DNA of 64,000 nucleotides from Fagopyrum homotropicum (GCA_033239125.1 BSWB01000003.1:113604320-113668319), one strand, 5' to 3'. Numbered from the stretch's first letter, positions 12,274 to 22,635 are shown. Program-made: numbers and translations. The notes: a model not told the origin generated them from the letters alone.

Positions 12274-12620
12274 TCAAGAAATCATCCCACGTCAGCACAA
12301 GTGGTACAATACGGCCATTAGGGACCTTGTCCCACCAATCTCTAGATGCTTCCTCAAGCAATGATATATCATATTGTACCCGTCTCTCAGTAGGCAAATA
12401 ACTCTATCTAGAATGACCTCAGTGTTCCTCAATCACTCATCCATTACTAATGGATCAGTGGTCCCCTCGAACAACTTTGCCCCTTGGCAGCAAATCTTCT
12501 CAAAGTTCTTGTCCATCTTTACTAGAATAATACCCGCTAGAGACACTGTTGTGTCTATGGTGGTATAACTTCTCTCAAATATTTCACTAAATCAGGTATA
12601 CCAGCCATATCCGATGGTGG
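12274..12620 (-). pseudogene. E2 gag remnant fused to protease by internal deletion
   Basis: Short pieces of a Retrotrans_gag domain can be read on the minus strand in more than one frame (a stretch with D-P-L-V followed by N-T-E-V-I-L-D-R-V, then W-D-D-F-L-R-E-F near 12275). The sequence then passes directly into the protease motif D-V-I-L-A-M-D-W-like at about 12273. The gag C-terminus, zinc knuckle and the active-site half of protease are missing. The fused segment also has stops and shifts, so nothing functional remains. Confidence 0.7.
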
Positions 12621-12785
12621 TAGTGATATTGGCTAAACTGGCACCTTAGGGTGCTCTTGATCATTTCTACCCTGAGCATGTACACACTCAGTCGACCCTT
12701 TGGCTGTGCTCCGCCTTCTAAAAGAAAAAGAAACTTTCAAAAGCTTTTCAGAAAACTTCCCACAACCCAAGCCAAGGAATCATAT

Positions 12786-12801
12786 CCATGCTCTGATACC
12801 A
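12786..12801 (-). other. E2 primer binding site (initiator tRNA-Met)
   Basis: The minus strand reads TGGTATCAGAGCATGG six bases inside the 5' LTR end at 12808, matching the 3' end of initiator tRNA-Met. Confidence 0.92.
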
Positions 12802-12807
12802 ACCAAA

Positions 12808-15243
12808 TGTGACACCTACCTATTTCATTTCTAGTTGATTACCAATTAATTAACCCTGTTTAAAACAATAAGCGGAAAAGCGGAAAATGTAAATTTTTAA
12901 AACTTTATCTTACAACCATATTCACAACATATATACATACTAACATACGTCATAAACTCCGTTTAACCAAAACACAATTGTTTTAAACTCATGCAAAACA
13001 TTTTAGGCGGTAACATCCCATAACAGCCCACCTGATATGATCTCAAATCCAGGTGTTGGGTCCAATGTCCTTGCCTTGATCAGGCCGAGTCTGAGTAGCT
13101 GAAAAATATGTGGATATAACAACAATGAGCCACACACTCAGTAAAGGTATACAAATCGCACTCTCCCAATATATATAAGTATCTAATATCCCGTCCCCAA
13201 AGGACACTCTAATACCCTTCTTCACATTTCAAAGCACACATACATATCCACATTCACATATAATTCCACAACCATTCATATCACATTTCACATAAACATT
13301 CAAGCATGTTATCACACATCACATATAAACAAATCATCTCATCACATAAAAATAATCATAACATAACACATAACATGCTAGACTCGATCACATCGATGCA
13401 TAGGTGATAATTAACTAACTAGCCCCAACTGATCGTACGATATATTTTCTCACGTGCTTTCGTATTTCTTTTCTTTCTTTTTTTTTTCTTTCGGTTGGCC
13501 AACCCGATAGCGTCTTAGGCCCCTTGTAGATCAGGTAGCGACCTCGGCCATCTTGTCCTAAGACCCCCTGTAGATCAGGTTGCGATCTTGGACTATTTTT
13601 CTTATCTTGAGGCCCCCTGTAGATCAGGTAGCGACCTCTGGCTGTTTTCTTATCTTGAGGCCCCCTGTAGATCAGGTAGCGACCTCTAAGGCCCCCTGTA
13701 GATCAGGTAGCGACCTCGTCCCCCGGAAACCCGTGCGGGATCCAGTTGGGCTAATTAATCAATTACCATCCTATATTATCACTTTCATATCATAACTCAA
13801 TTTCATGCTTTCATCATATTCTTTCATCACATTCTTTCCACTATCATCTCATGTACCTCATGCATGCTTTCATAAGGAATATCAAGTCATCATCATCGTC
13901 TCACTCATATACATATAAGCATGCATACAATCATAACAAACATATATATACACTCAAGCATGCATAAAATCATAGCATATTAAATACATAACATATATTA
14001 AGCAAGTGTAATTCATATACACTTACCTCGCAGGTAAGAACAATAAAACCTCGCAAATCAACTATTGGCCGTTTCCCACTTGGATTATCCTCTTTTTTCG
14101 TGCTTGGATACGCTCACAAAGAACTAAGCTATAGTTAAACAAAACCTTCAACAACACCTGCGGAGAATATCATATTCCTCGTATTAAACTTCTCGCTTCA
14201 AACACCAGTTAAATTCATTCCTTTGAATTTAATTAGCTTATAGCATTTTCTAGAATCCCAATTTAATTAATTAACCTTTAATTAATTAATTAAATTTCGC
14301 TAGAACAACGTTTTGCCCGCAGGCAATTTCTGAACCCACCTGTCATCAAATCTCATCAAACAAACAACCCATAATCACCAGAATAAAGTAACGAGCATAA
14401 TGGAATTTCCAATTATCCATTTTGACAAGCATAAGGCCAATTTAGGCTAAATCGCAATACGGAAAACGAATAAATTCATAACTTATTCGTTACTAACCCG
14501 ATTGACGATCCGAAAGAAGATTCGGAATCACAACGACGCAGGTTACGCTCGTACACCATCAAATTCACCGGAATCTGAGCGACGGAACCTCCCTAGTATC
14601 ATATATGCTCGACCAGGCCTTCTCTTGCGCGGAAATGTAGAAACTCGGTACCAAAATGAAGAGAATGAAGAGAGGAATCCAAAAACTCAAACGGATTTGA
14701 AATCGGATTAGAAACGGAGAGTAGATATGAGTTTGAAGATTGAGAGAAATATGAGCTTTTACGAGAAAACGTGAAAGGAAATGAATTAATAAACGTTATT
14801 TCCGCTATTTATAGCGAAGACGATAATTATCCTTTAGCGGAGTCGATAATTATCCTTTCACCGATCCGAAAGCGGTTTAAGCCCCTTTCTCCAAACTTCT
14901 CGAAATTGGAATAATAAATCTGGAATATTGTATGGATAATTATTCCGCAATTGTCTCGAGAAACGCGTATTCCTAAGCCGTCTTTCTTAGCCGTTAAGAA
15001 ACGAAATAGCGACTCTTTTGGCCGTTTTGCCTTTCTATGTTTTTTCATATCTAGGACATGTCCGATGTCCTGATCATTTTTTTCAACTGCATTTTTATTA
15101 ATTGAAGCTCCCAAACGCTCCAAATAACACCGGGTTTATATCATCTAGGTATCGATCTCTTGTTAAGACGGTTTTAATTCCGTTAAACCCGTTTAATTTC
15201 CTAAAATTCCCGATTAGGCCATATTTGATTTTTGACTGTTACA
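12808..15243 (-). repeat. E2 5' LTR (2436 bp)
   Basis: Direct copy of 6603-9024 with the same termini. The tandem motif array is at about 13518-13717. On the minus strand this copy would supply the promoter for E2. Confidence 0.95.
13518..13717. repeat. Five-copy internal repeat, second LTR of E2
   Basis: Same unit and order as at 7311-7511, starting at GTAGATCAGG near 13526. The copy number is conserved between the LTRs, as expected if it was present at insertion. Confidence 0.9.
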
Positions 15244-15248
15244 TAACC
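15244..15248. repeat. Target site duplication of E2, right copy (TAACC)
   Basis: Matches 6598-6602. Removing E2 plus one copy restores an uninterrupted reading phase in the host ORF. Confidence 0.95.
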
Positions 15249-15911
15249 CTTGAAGCTAGAATTATTTATGCTATCCTGGTTAGATGTGTGGTACCCAGGA
15301 TAAGAAATAGGGATGTGGTGACAAATGCTTTACTGGCGTTTGTATATCATGTGATGAATGGGATTAAAGTAAATCTTCCGGAAATCATTATGTCTCATAT
15401 GGTAAATGTCATAAATTCTCCAAGTGATAGTCACCTGCCATATGGAAATCTGCTTCCAACAACCTTTCGGCATTTCTCTATTGATTATTCTGATGAGGTG
15501 CAACATATTGTTTGTGGAGGATTGGATGAAGAATTCTTTGAAACTATCGGAATTCAGAAGACACAGGTTGATTTTAGAACAATATGGGTTTTAAAGAAGC
15601 AACCAACATGGAATTTTACTACTGTTCAGCGTCTGAAAACTGTTGAAAGAGCAATAGACTCTATGGGATAAGATCTTGTCTTCTTCCGAGCAAATGTGAC
15701 TGACTGTTTGGTCGAAACACAAGATTTGCTGGGTATTCTGAACCAAAAAATAAATCAGATGTTTCATGTCAATGCTTTATCTCTTACAATTGTCAGTAGC
15801 ATCAAGCCTTTACCAAAAGAAGATGGACAAGCTACCACGAAGGATGCTGAAAAGGTCATGACTGTCAAGGCTCTTGATATTGATATCAAAGTCTTGCTTT
15901 TGAAAAACTGA
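15249..15911 (+). pseudogene. E1 extra (env-position) ORF, 3' half
   Basis: Continues the phase of the 6006-6602 frame across the E2 insertion. The first part (E-A-R-I-I-Y-A-I-L, then a basic stretch and H-V-M-N-G-I-K) matches the second half of the same plant transposon-protein pattern. The frame is broken by TAA at 15669-15671 and ends with TGA at 15909-15911. The C-terminal segment has no motif I recognise. With the 5' half, the ORF would have been about 420 codons, now with three internal stops. Confidence 0.65.
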
Positions 15912-16142
15912 CTTATTTTGTGTTTTTTGTGGAAATACTCTTGGGTCTGTAATCGTTTTAAAACTCGTGCTTTAACTATTTTTCACCCTTGTTGAAAGAC
16001 AAAGGGGGAGAAATGAATGTGATCCGAAATTCGATATTCTGCATTCTGCATTTTAGGTTTTGATATTCATGTATATGCATTGCTAAACTAACAAAATGCA
16101 GGTATGAAAAACATTTGTGTTGTCTTCCATCAAGGGGGATAT
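15912..16142 (+). other. E1 3' noncoding region with two purine runs and polypurine tract
   Basis: AAAGGGGGAGAAATGA at about 16001-16016 and CAAGGGGGATAT at 16131-16142 are purine runs. The second abuts the LTR start TGAAAAC and is the polypurine tract. Multiple purine runs are a known Sirevirus trait. Confidence 0.8.
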
Positions 16143-17363
16143 TGAAAACTCCACCTTGATTATAAAGGTTTTACAGGTGCTGCTGATGGAAGACTTAAAC
16201 ACAAATGAAGTAGTTTGATACACTAACCAATGAATTATTATATTTCGAGATGCTTGGTTGATTTGGATTTAGTGCAGGTTTTGTCAAAGAATTTAAAGGC
16301 CTTAAAATGGATTTTAAGGGCACAAAGAAGACAAGGATGCAAAACGAAAAGATCTCAAAAGCCTTGAAGTAGATTCCAAAGAAACAAGGAAGACAAGGCT
16401 GAACAACGAAAAGATTTCAAATCACAAAGAAGATCTTTCACAGGAGATTTGCTCAAACATGAAGATTTGAGAAGATATGAAGATTTGAGAAGATATGATC
16501 AGGCAAAGATCTCAACCGACCAACAAAGAAGATCTTACAAAGATCCTTAACCAAAAAGCACGAAGATTCTCTCATCTGGATTTGAAGATTGTTACAACAA
16601 TTGATGAAAAGATTAAGGAGCCAAGAGATCAACGTATTCTCAGGAGATGAAGATCTACAACGTCTATCTCATCTTAACTAGGAAGCGATCTTCATGGAGA
16701 AGAAGAATGATCTTCAAACAATCATCTCTCCAAACGGCTAGAAGACCTCTCCATAGAAGATTATAAATGAAGATGACAATTGAAGAACAGATAACAAGCC
16801 TGCACAGAAATATCTATAGTCTTCAGGCGATCCAAAGTTATCTTCATTTCGAAACATAGTTTTTCTTTCTCTCCTTCTAAAAAGCTTTATCCCCTAGAGA
16901 GAGATAAATCTCGAGAGCTCCATTGACATATCTAAAGAGTGTTATACTCGAGTGTGTGTTACTCTGCGAAGTAACTAGACTATTATAGAAAAGTGAAGAG
17001 TTGGAGCTAGATCGTAGCATTGGCTATAGTGAGAGAAGAATGGGATTTCTTCTAGTTTGTATCTAGGACTCTTTGAAGCTGATAATAGATAGTTAGATCC
17101 TAAGGCTATACCCTGGGACGGAGAGTAGGCATTTAGAGCCGAACTTCGTAACTAACTTTGTTTTGCTGGAGTTCAAAGTCAAGACCCTTAAAAGTTGTTT
17201 CAAAGCCATTGGAATCAAAGTTTCACAACGAACTAAGATCGACATCAAGGCCCTTGAAATTGATTTCAAGGCCTTGAGATTGGTTTTGCGAAAAGTTCTC
17301 ATACTCTATTCAACCCCATTCTAGAGTATCTTTTAACCTTTTATTTCACCTACCGGTTCTTCA
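16143..17363 (+). repeat. E1 3' LTR (1221 bp)
   Basis: Starts TGAAAAC after the polypurine tract and ends in TTCA at 17363. Its last 450 bases match window bases 1-510. A TATA-like TATAAAT is at 16762-16768. Palindromes of the CAAGGCCTTG family occur near 16293, 16353, 17176, 17244 and 17265. Confidence 0.9.
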
Positions 17364-17567
17364 ATTTTAATGGAGAAAAAACAACAAAGAAAGGAGATAA
17401 TAATAGAAGGAAGATAGTTAGATGTGAAAATACAATAAAAGTAGTAGGATTTATAGGCGAAAGAGAAGTTGTTCAATGTCGTGTTCAGTCGAGAAGAAGC
17501 CGTTCAACGCCATCTTCAACGCCCTAATAATGGCGAATAAATGCCGTCGTCAGGAGAAAGAAGACAC

Positions 17568-17806
17568 GCGGTGACTCACCGTGCGTTTATTAGTTAAACA
17601 CACGGTGATTCACCGCCTTTTCTACCACGCGCAGAAAAAGCATAGAAGCTCGATGACTCACCGCGTCTCTAGTATTTATTTATTTTTTTATGGAGTCACC
17701 GCAGGTTCTCTTCTTTTTTTTTTTTTTTTAGTTTTCCGTTTGATTTTTAAGGGACGGCGGTTAAGCACAACGTTTCTTTGTGAAAGAAATGCGGTGAGTC
17801 ACCGCG
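17568..17806. promoter_or_regulatory. Cluster of five GCN4/AP-1-like palindromes upstream of the ARM gene
   Basis: GCGGTGACTCACCG (17568-17581), CGGTGATTCACCG (17603-17615), CGATGACTCACCGCG (17651-17665), GGAGTCACCGC (17692-17702) and GCGGTGAGTCACCGCG (17791-17806) are variants of one palindrome. Its core TGASTCA is the GCN4-type bZIP site. They lie 280-520 bases before the ATG at 18084. They could be bZIP sites or the remains of a small repeat; the sequence alone does not decide. Confidence 0.5.
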
Positions 17807-18083
17807 CTTCTATTCTGGACTTGACACTTCGTGTATTTTCGGAAAAAACTTTCACCCGAGCCTAAATTCGAAAAAAGTTTTATAACTTCGTTTATAACGT
17901 CGAAAAATTCATTTAACAACGAAAAAAAAAAGTCCGGTAAATAAAGTGTAATTTAATAAAAAAGCAATCCAGGAATAAAATCCAGGGAAGAATAAAAAGG
18001 AAAAAAGCAATTGACAACACAGACTAGTTGGTCCACTCTGCTCTCCTTGTAGTACCCACGCTTTTTTCTCCTTCCCTCCATTC

Positions 18084-19862
18084 ATGCTTCCATCCCCATC
18101 TCCCACTCCTAACCCTCATCCTCACCATCCAATGCCTCCACCGTCCGCCACACCTTCGCTGGATTCTCCTCCGCCGTCACAGACACTCGATCTAATCAAC
18201 CACTCTCTCTCCTTCCTCATCCTCTCCTGCCTCTCCGTCAAGTCCTTCCTCGGCCGTTTCCAAGCCCTTCACGCCAAACTCCTCTCTCTCAAATCCATCC
18301 TCTCCGACATCTCTGACTCCCCTCACTGGTCTGAAAACTCACTCCTCCATACTCTCCTCCCTGCTATTCTCTCCACCCTCCGCAACCTCAAAGCTCTCTC
18401 GGATTCCTGCCAATCGCCTTTCCCTCCTTCCGGCAAACTCCTCTTACAAAGCGACCTTGACATCGCTGCCGCTTCCCTCTCCGACCACTTCTGCCACCTC
18501 GACCTCCTCTTCCGATCTGGCGTCCTTTCTCAATCCTCCGCTATTGTTCTCTCCCACCCTGCCCCTGGATCTGATAAAGAGGATCTGGCTTACTACATTC
18601 GCGATCTGTTCACCAGGCTTCAGATTGGCGGTCTAGAGTTCAAGGAGAAGGCTCTTCAGTCTCTCGTTCAGCTCCTCAACGACGACCCCAAAACGTCTTT
18701 TCTCGTCGCCAATCAAGGGAATGTACGGTACTTGATCCAATTGCTCGATTTCAGTGCTCGTCCGGCAGTCCGTGAACTTGCTGTTTCCGCTGTTTCTGTG
18801 CTTGCTGCTGCCGGAGACCAGCCGAGGAAGGCGGTTTTTGAAGAGGGAGGGCTCGGGCCTATACTACGTGTCCTCGACTCTGGATCTTCTCCGTTGAAGG
18901 AGAGAGCTTCCATGACGATCGAATCTCTCACCGCCGATCCGGAAAATTCATGGGCGCTGTCGGCGTACGGTGGAGTATCGGTGCTCGTGGAGGCTTGCCG
19001 TTGCGGCTCGCTCAACACGCAGGCCTATGCAGCCGGAGCCATCAAGAACGCCGTTGTTGTTGAGGATGTGAGAACCGCGCTCATGGAGGAGAACGCTTTG
19101 CCGGTGCTAGTCCAATTGCTTGTCTCTGGTAATTCTTCTTGCCAGGAGAAGGCCGCTGGCTGCCTCTCCATTCTCGCCGCCTCAAGCGACTTCCTGTGCG
19201 CATCTATAGTCCAGGAAAGGGGATTGCAGAGATTAGTTCAATTGGTGAACGAGTCCACACATTTCGAAACCCTGGAACACGGATTGCGAGCGATTCAAGC
19301 GTTATCAAACAATTCCGACCTGATCGCGAAGTCCTTAGCCTCATCCACAATGTTTGTCGTTCGATTAGCGGAACTAATCGTGCACGGAAACGTCTTTGTA
19401 CAACAGATCTCGGCGGTTCTGCTCGGAAGCCTCTCTATCAGTGACGGAAACAAGCGAGCGGCGGCTGCAACGGGTTGCATGTCTCATCTCGTGAAGTTAA
19501 TGGAACTGCCGAAGCCTGGAGGGATGCAGGAGGCATCATCGACGGCGCTTGTTTCACTCCTGTCAGTCCGGTCAAACAGAAAAGAACTCGTAAGGGACGA
19601 GAAGAGTGTAATGCGACTGGTAAATATGATGGATCTGGCGAACGAGGCAGTGTGCAAGCAGTATCCGGTGGCTGTGACGGCGGCGCTACTTGGCAGCGGT
19701 GGCAGTGGAGGGAACGGATGTAGGAAGAGGCTAGCAACGGCCGGTATGCAGGTGGCGTTGCAGAGGTTGTCGGAGTTGGAAGTCATCGGAGCTAAGAAGG
19801 CGATGCAGAAACTTTCCGGCAACCGGCTCAAGAGTATCTTTGGTAGATCATGGAGGGAATAA
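18084..19862 (+). CDS. Armadillo-repeat protein (U-box-less, plant ARM superfamily)
   Basis: Intronless 592-codon frame, and the only clearly intact host gene here. Residues 1-35 are Pro/Ser-rich. Residues about 36-170 are a Leu-rich helical region resembling the N-terminal domain of plant PUB-ARM proteins. Residues about 185-560 are tandem ARM repeats with recurring (L/V)-V-x-L-L and A-x-x-A-x-x-x-L patterns. The C-terminus has the K-S-I-F-G-R-S-W-R-E motif that I associate with U-box-less Arabidopsis ARM proteins of the At2g05810/At5g50900 kind (recall, not a search). No U-box is present, so ubiquitin ligase activity is not expected; protein binding is the likely role. An in-frame ATG at codon 17 is an alternative start. 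Codons are much richer in G+C than the flanks. Confidence 0.9.
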   Translation: MLPSPSPTPNPHPHHPMPPPSATPSLDSPPPSQTLDLINHSLSFLILSCLSVKSFLGRFQALHAKLLSLKSILSDISDSPHWSENSLLHTLLPAILSTLRNLKALSDSCQSPFPPSGKLLLQSDLDIAAASLSDHFCHLDLLFRSGVLSQSSAIVLSHPAPGSDKEDLAYYIRDLFTRLQIGGLEFKEKALQSLVQLLNDDPKTSFLVANQGNVRYLIQLLDFSARPAVRELAVSAVSVLAAAGDQPRKAVFEEGGLGPILRVLDSGSSPLKERASMTIESLTADPENSWALSAYGGVSVLVEACRCGSLNTQAYAAGAIKNAVVVEDVRTALMEENALPVLVQLLVSGNSSCQEKAAGCLSILAASSDFLCASIVQERGLQRLVQLVNESTHFETLEHGLRAIQALSNNSDLIAKSLASSTMFVVRLAELIVHGNVFVQQISAVLLGSLSISDGNKRAAAATGCMSHLVKLMELPKPGGMQEASSTALVSLLSVRSNRKELVRDEKSVMRLVNMMDLANEAVCKQYPVAVTAALLGSGGSGGNGCRKRLATAGMQVALQRLSELEVIGAKKAMQKLSGNRLKSIFGRSWRE

Positions 19863-21212
19863 CGGAAAAAAGTTACTAACCCTCCCGGTCCAGTGAAGGT
19901 AATTAATTTTACTTTTATTTATTTTGTTAATAGTTGCTTAGTCGACGTGCATTAGCCAATGAGAAGGTTGCACGTGTTTAGGGTTTTGACGGGTGATCCG
20001 CCGTGGTTAAGTCAACCGTTCTTGTTCTGCGCGCCTTTTTTAATTTCTTTGCTTTCTCACTACACGGCTGCTTTAGTTAGGCATGCATAAGATAGATATG
20101 GGCACAGTATTTTTTGACAGTATCTATCTGCATAGAAAATGGTCCAAAATGAAGGCTGAAAATTTCATATAATGAGAATGTTACAGTGAAATGCTGTCAA
20201 AATATTGTTCACGGGTACTATCTTTTTGTTTTGTTCGTTTGTGATACATAACTTTGTCGTGTAAGTTGGGTAGGAGTTGAAAAGTATGAGCTTGTTGTTG
20301 GGGTTTGAAGAGTGTGTAATTAGTGGAGATGTCACGGGTTGCTTGCATCACTAAATTTTGTAATTTGGTGCTTTCATTGTCAGGGGAGGAGGCCGTTTGG
20401 ATTCTCTAACTACCAGCAGAAGACAAAAACAGATAAGACAGACCTACTCTCTTTGTCTCTTAATCATAAAGATGCGTTGTTAACTATATAAGTATAAATA
20501 TATTAAATTAATTTGATTAATGTAACTGTAATCCGGGCAGCCATAAGTAAAAGAAAGCATAAAGAAGAAGATATGTGATAGTTAAGTAGAGTTGAGTAGG
20601 GGTGCCTCTGTTTTTGTAGAGAATATCCTCTCTGTTTTTTTTTACTTGAATTGTATGTATTCAAGTGAAGCTGTAGTAAGCCACATAGGCTGAGCAGCCT
20701 TTACTGTATATGTTAATCATAAAGGAATCTCTCCTTTAAAGTTGATTATGTATGTGAAATTGTTTTGCTTATCTTTTTGTTTGTCAAGTGAGAGGAATGT
20801 GATCTAAAGATGGATTCTATTGGGTTTGGCTTGCGATAGAAGCTCTTGATGGTAGTGATGAGTAGGGCAGTTGACAGAGTAGGAATGCTCAATAATTTTC
20901 ATGTGTTGGGTTGGGTTGGGTGGTGGGTCCAAGCTTAACAGCTAGCAGGCAACACCCCCACTCTTCACATGCTTCTTTCTTCTTGCACATTGTTTTCCAG
21001 GTGTTTTTGATTATCTCCTAAACAATTAAAACTAGAGGGGGTTTATCTGAGTTGATAATGTTGTATGGTTGCATGGTACCACCTTATGGAAACTGGACCA
21101 CAATGTTGACTCAAATTTAATTTGGTAAATGTCTTTCTTACTATGAAGAAGATTGTTCCTTGTATTTGAACATCTTCAAGACCGGACATTATTTTTCTCT
21201 AGGGAAAAATAA
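19863..21212. other. 3' flank of ARM gene, no gene seen
   Basis: AT-rich sequence with T-runs and no reading frame with recognisable features. It probably includes the 3' UTR of the ARM gene, whose end I cannot place. Confidence 0.6.
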
Positions 21213-21336
21213 GTGTCCCTTGAGTCCAAACATCGCTGTTTCCTAATCCTAAATCATATATTTAAGCTTGAGTTGAATCAATTAAATGAGACTAGACTGG
21301 TCATTTGTTCAAGATTGGACGCCGACCGAAAATTTC

Positions 21337-21975
21337 CTATAGGATTGGAAATGTACTTGATATTCAGGTCTTGTCCTGGATCGGTTGGACCAGATAGGCC
21401 TTATATATTTTTGGGGTCTTCAAATTTAGCGGTCCGGACTCCACTACCTGGTCTAGGTCCGGTCCATGGAGAGCTTTCCTTACCGGTTTAGGTCGGGTCT
21501 GAAATACCGATCCCGAAAATGAACAGCCAAGATGAGACACAAGGTGGTGTGTTAAACCCATTTATTTGTTGATTGGCTTTGAGTGTTGAACACTATTATT
21601 TGTTCATTGGCTGGAAATGGATAAATAGGGCTGCACACAATCAGACTGGACCGGAAAACCGGACTAGATTGGACTGGACCGGAAATAACGGTCTGGTCCT
21701 TGACCGTAATTGTAACAATCCGGTCCAGTCCTGGACCGTTATGTTCCGGTCCAGACTGGATTTTTTACACTTTAAATATTTTTTAACTGGAAGAGCTTCC
21801 GGTCCAAACCCGGACGGGACCAAATTTAATCCATACAAAATATATTTTTTAAAAACAAAATAAAAAAAATATAAATGGTCCGGACCGGACCGTATTGGAT
21901 CTGGTGTACCGGACTGTTACGATCCGGTACGGTCCATGGATCTTTTACACAAGTAGCGAAACGATCCGGTCCGAA
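21337..21975. repeat. Dense GGTCC/CCGGTCCAG motif cluster, possible hAT-type remnant
   Basis: Many copies in both orientations of short GGACCGG/CCGGTCC words lie in two blocks (21337-21510 and 21627-21975). The second block begins TAGGGCTGCACAC, similar to termini of plant hAT elements, which carry such subterminal repeats. No matching inverted end or 8-bp target duplication was found, so this is a candidate only. Confidence 0.4.
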
Positions 21976-22070
21976 AACAACCTTAGATAAGTCTTTTAAA
22001 ATATAGCCTCTTATCTATCTTTTTTTTCCACATAACTATCTCTAATATATACTTTTCATTTTACCTCATA

Positions 22071-22498
22071 ATGTATACTCTGTTAGCTATAGACCATCTT
22101 CATTTTCCGTTCGAACTTTGTCAAGACATAGCAAAAAATATTAAAATACATTTTAATCTTTTTTTTTTGGCTTTCCAATTAGTGTTTTGTTGTGTCGTCT
22201 TTTTTCCTGCCCGAGTCTTTGATCCTCTAAAGCTCTCGTTCTCTAATGAGTTGTTGCAGTTGATTTTTTGATGATACTATTATTTGAGATTTGGGGATTC
22301 AGTTGAGCTTGTTGTAGCAACTGGTGAGGGAAGGAATTTTGTTCTTGTTGATATATACACTCCCCCTCGTACTCTTGCTTTGATGTCTTCAATTCCTTTT
22401 GGTTCGCTTGCAGAAACTATCAACTTGTTTGTGAAGTTTCAAAAGCTACCCAAAAGTGTAGAAAGTTGAGAAAGCCCAGATAATGTGGTCAAATGAGT
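22071..22498. other. Two short open frames, not recognised
   Basis: Frames of 66 codons (22071-22271) and 61 codons (22284-22469) lie on the + strand close to the MULE insertion site. I recognise no domain. They could be parts of a decayed gene or chance. Confidence 0.25.
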
Positions 22499-22507
22499 GA
22501 GATTTTA
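22499..22507. repeat. MULE target site duplication, left copy (GAGATTTTA)
   Basis: GAGATTTTA is repeated exactly at 30622-30630. Nine bases is the Mutator-type length. Confidence 0.85.
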
Positions 22508-22635
22508 GGAAAAAGATTGTTTGACACTAGTGTCATTTGACACTAGTGATGTAGTAAACTCATTAGGATGATTTGGCAGATGATGTGGATAAATATTTAA
22601 AAAAAAAAAGATAATAAATATGGGTAATTAATTAG
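22508..22635 (+). repeat. MULE left terminal inverted repeat
   Basis: Pairs with 30486-30621. It contains the palindrome TGACACTAGTGTCA at 22522-22535, a partial second copy (TTGACACTAGTG) right after it, and the conserved blocks TTGGCAGATG, GATGTGGATAAAT and TGGGTAATTAATTAG. Confidence 0.9.

Larger units (their letters stand above)
6603..15243 (-). mobile_element. E2: complete Tekay-like chromovirus (Ty3/gypsy) nested in E1
   Basis: Two direct LTRs (6603-9024 and 12808-15243) start TGT and end ACA, and are flanked by TAACC on both sides. The coding strand is minus: PBS at 12786-12801, gag remnant, RT, RNase H, and integrase ending in a chromodomain, then a polypurine tract at about 9025-9040. 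RT before integrase identifies Ty3/gypsy. The chromodomain, the Met PBS and LTRs over 2.4 kb fit the Tekay/Del chromoviruses. About nine differences are visible in the first 280 bases of the two LTRs, so the insertion is moderately old. It splits the extra ORF of E1 and is therefore younger than E1. Confidence 0.95.
1..17363 (+). mobile_element. E1: Sirevirus-like Ty1/copia retrotransposon with extra 3' ORF, 5' end outside window
   Basis: Order on the + strand: partial 5' LTR, initiator-Met PBS, gag, protease, integrase, RT, RNase H, an additional ORF, polypurine tract and 3' LTR. This PR-INT-RT-RH order is diagnostic of copia. A long gag with a coiled coil and two zinc knuckles, a purine run at the pol stop (5557-5571) and an ORF downstream of pol point to the Sirevirus (SIRE/Maximus) lineage; that lineage call is inference from architecture. 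The element is interrupted by E2 at 6603-15243. Bases 17364-17368 (ATTTT) would be the right target duplication, but the left copy is off the window. Many stops and frameshifts show it is dead. Confidence 0.9.

Noticed and set aside
6006..15911. Retroviral-type envelope gene in copia E1
   Set aside because: No signal peptide, fusion-like region or transmembrane segment is visible; the plant transposon-protein pattern explains it better.
19139..19831. Overlapping antisense and alternate-frame ORFs within the ARM gene
   Set aside because: Shadow frames of a GC-rich coding sequence without independent features.
18084..19862. U-box E3 ligase (PUB-ARM)
   Set aside because: ARM repeats and an N-terminal helical region are present, but no U-box sequence can be found.
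22499..22535. MULE ends at the TTGACACTAG palindrome itself
   Set aside because: Bases next to the palindrome do not give a target duplication; moving the borders outward to GGA yields an exact 9-bp repeat.
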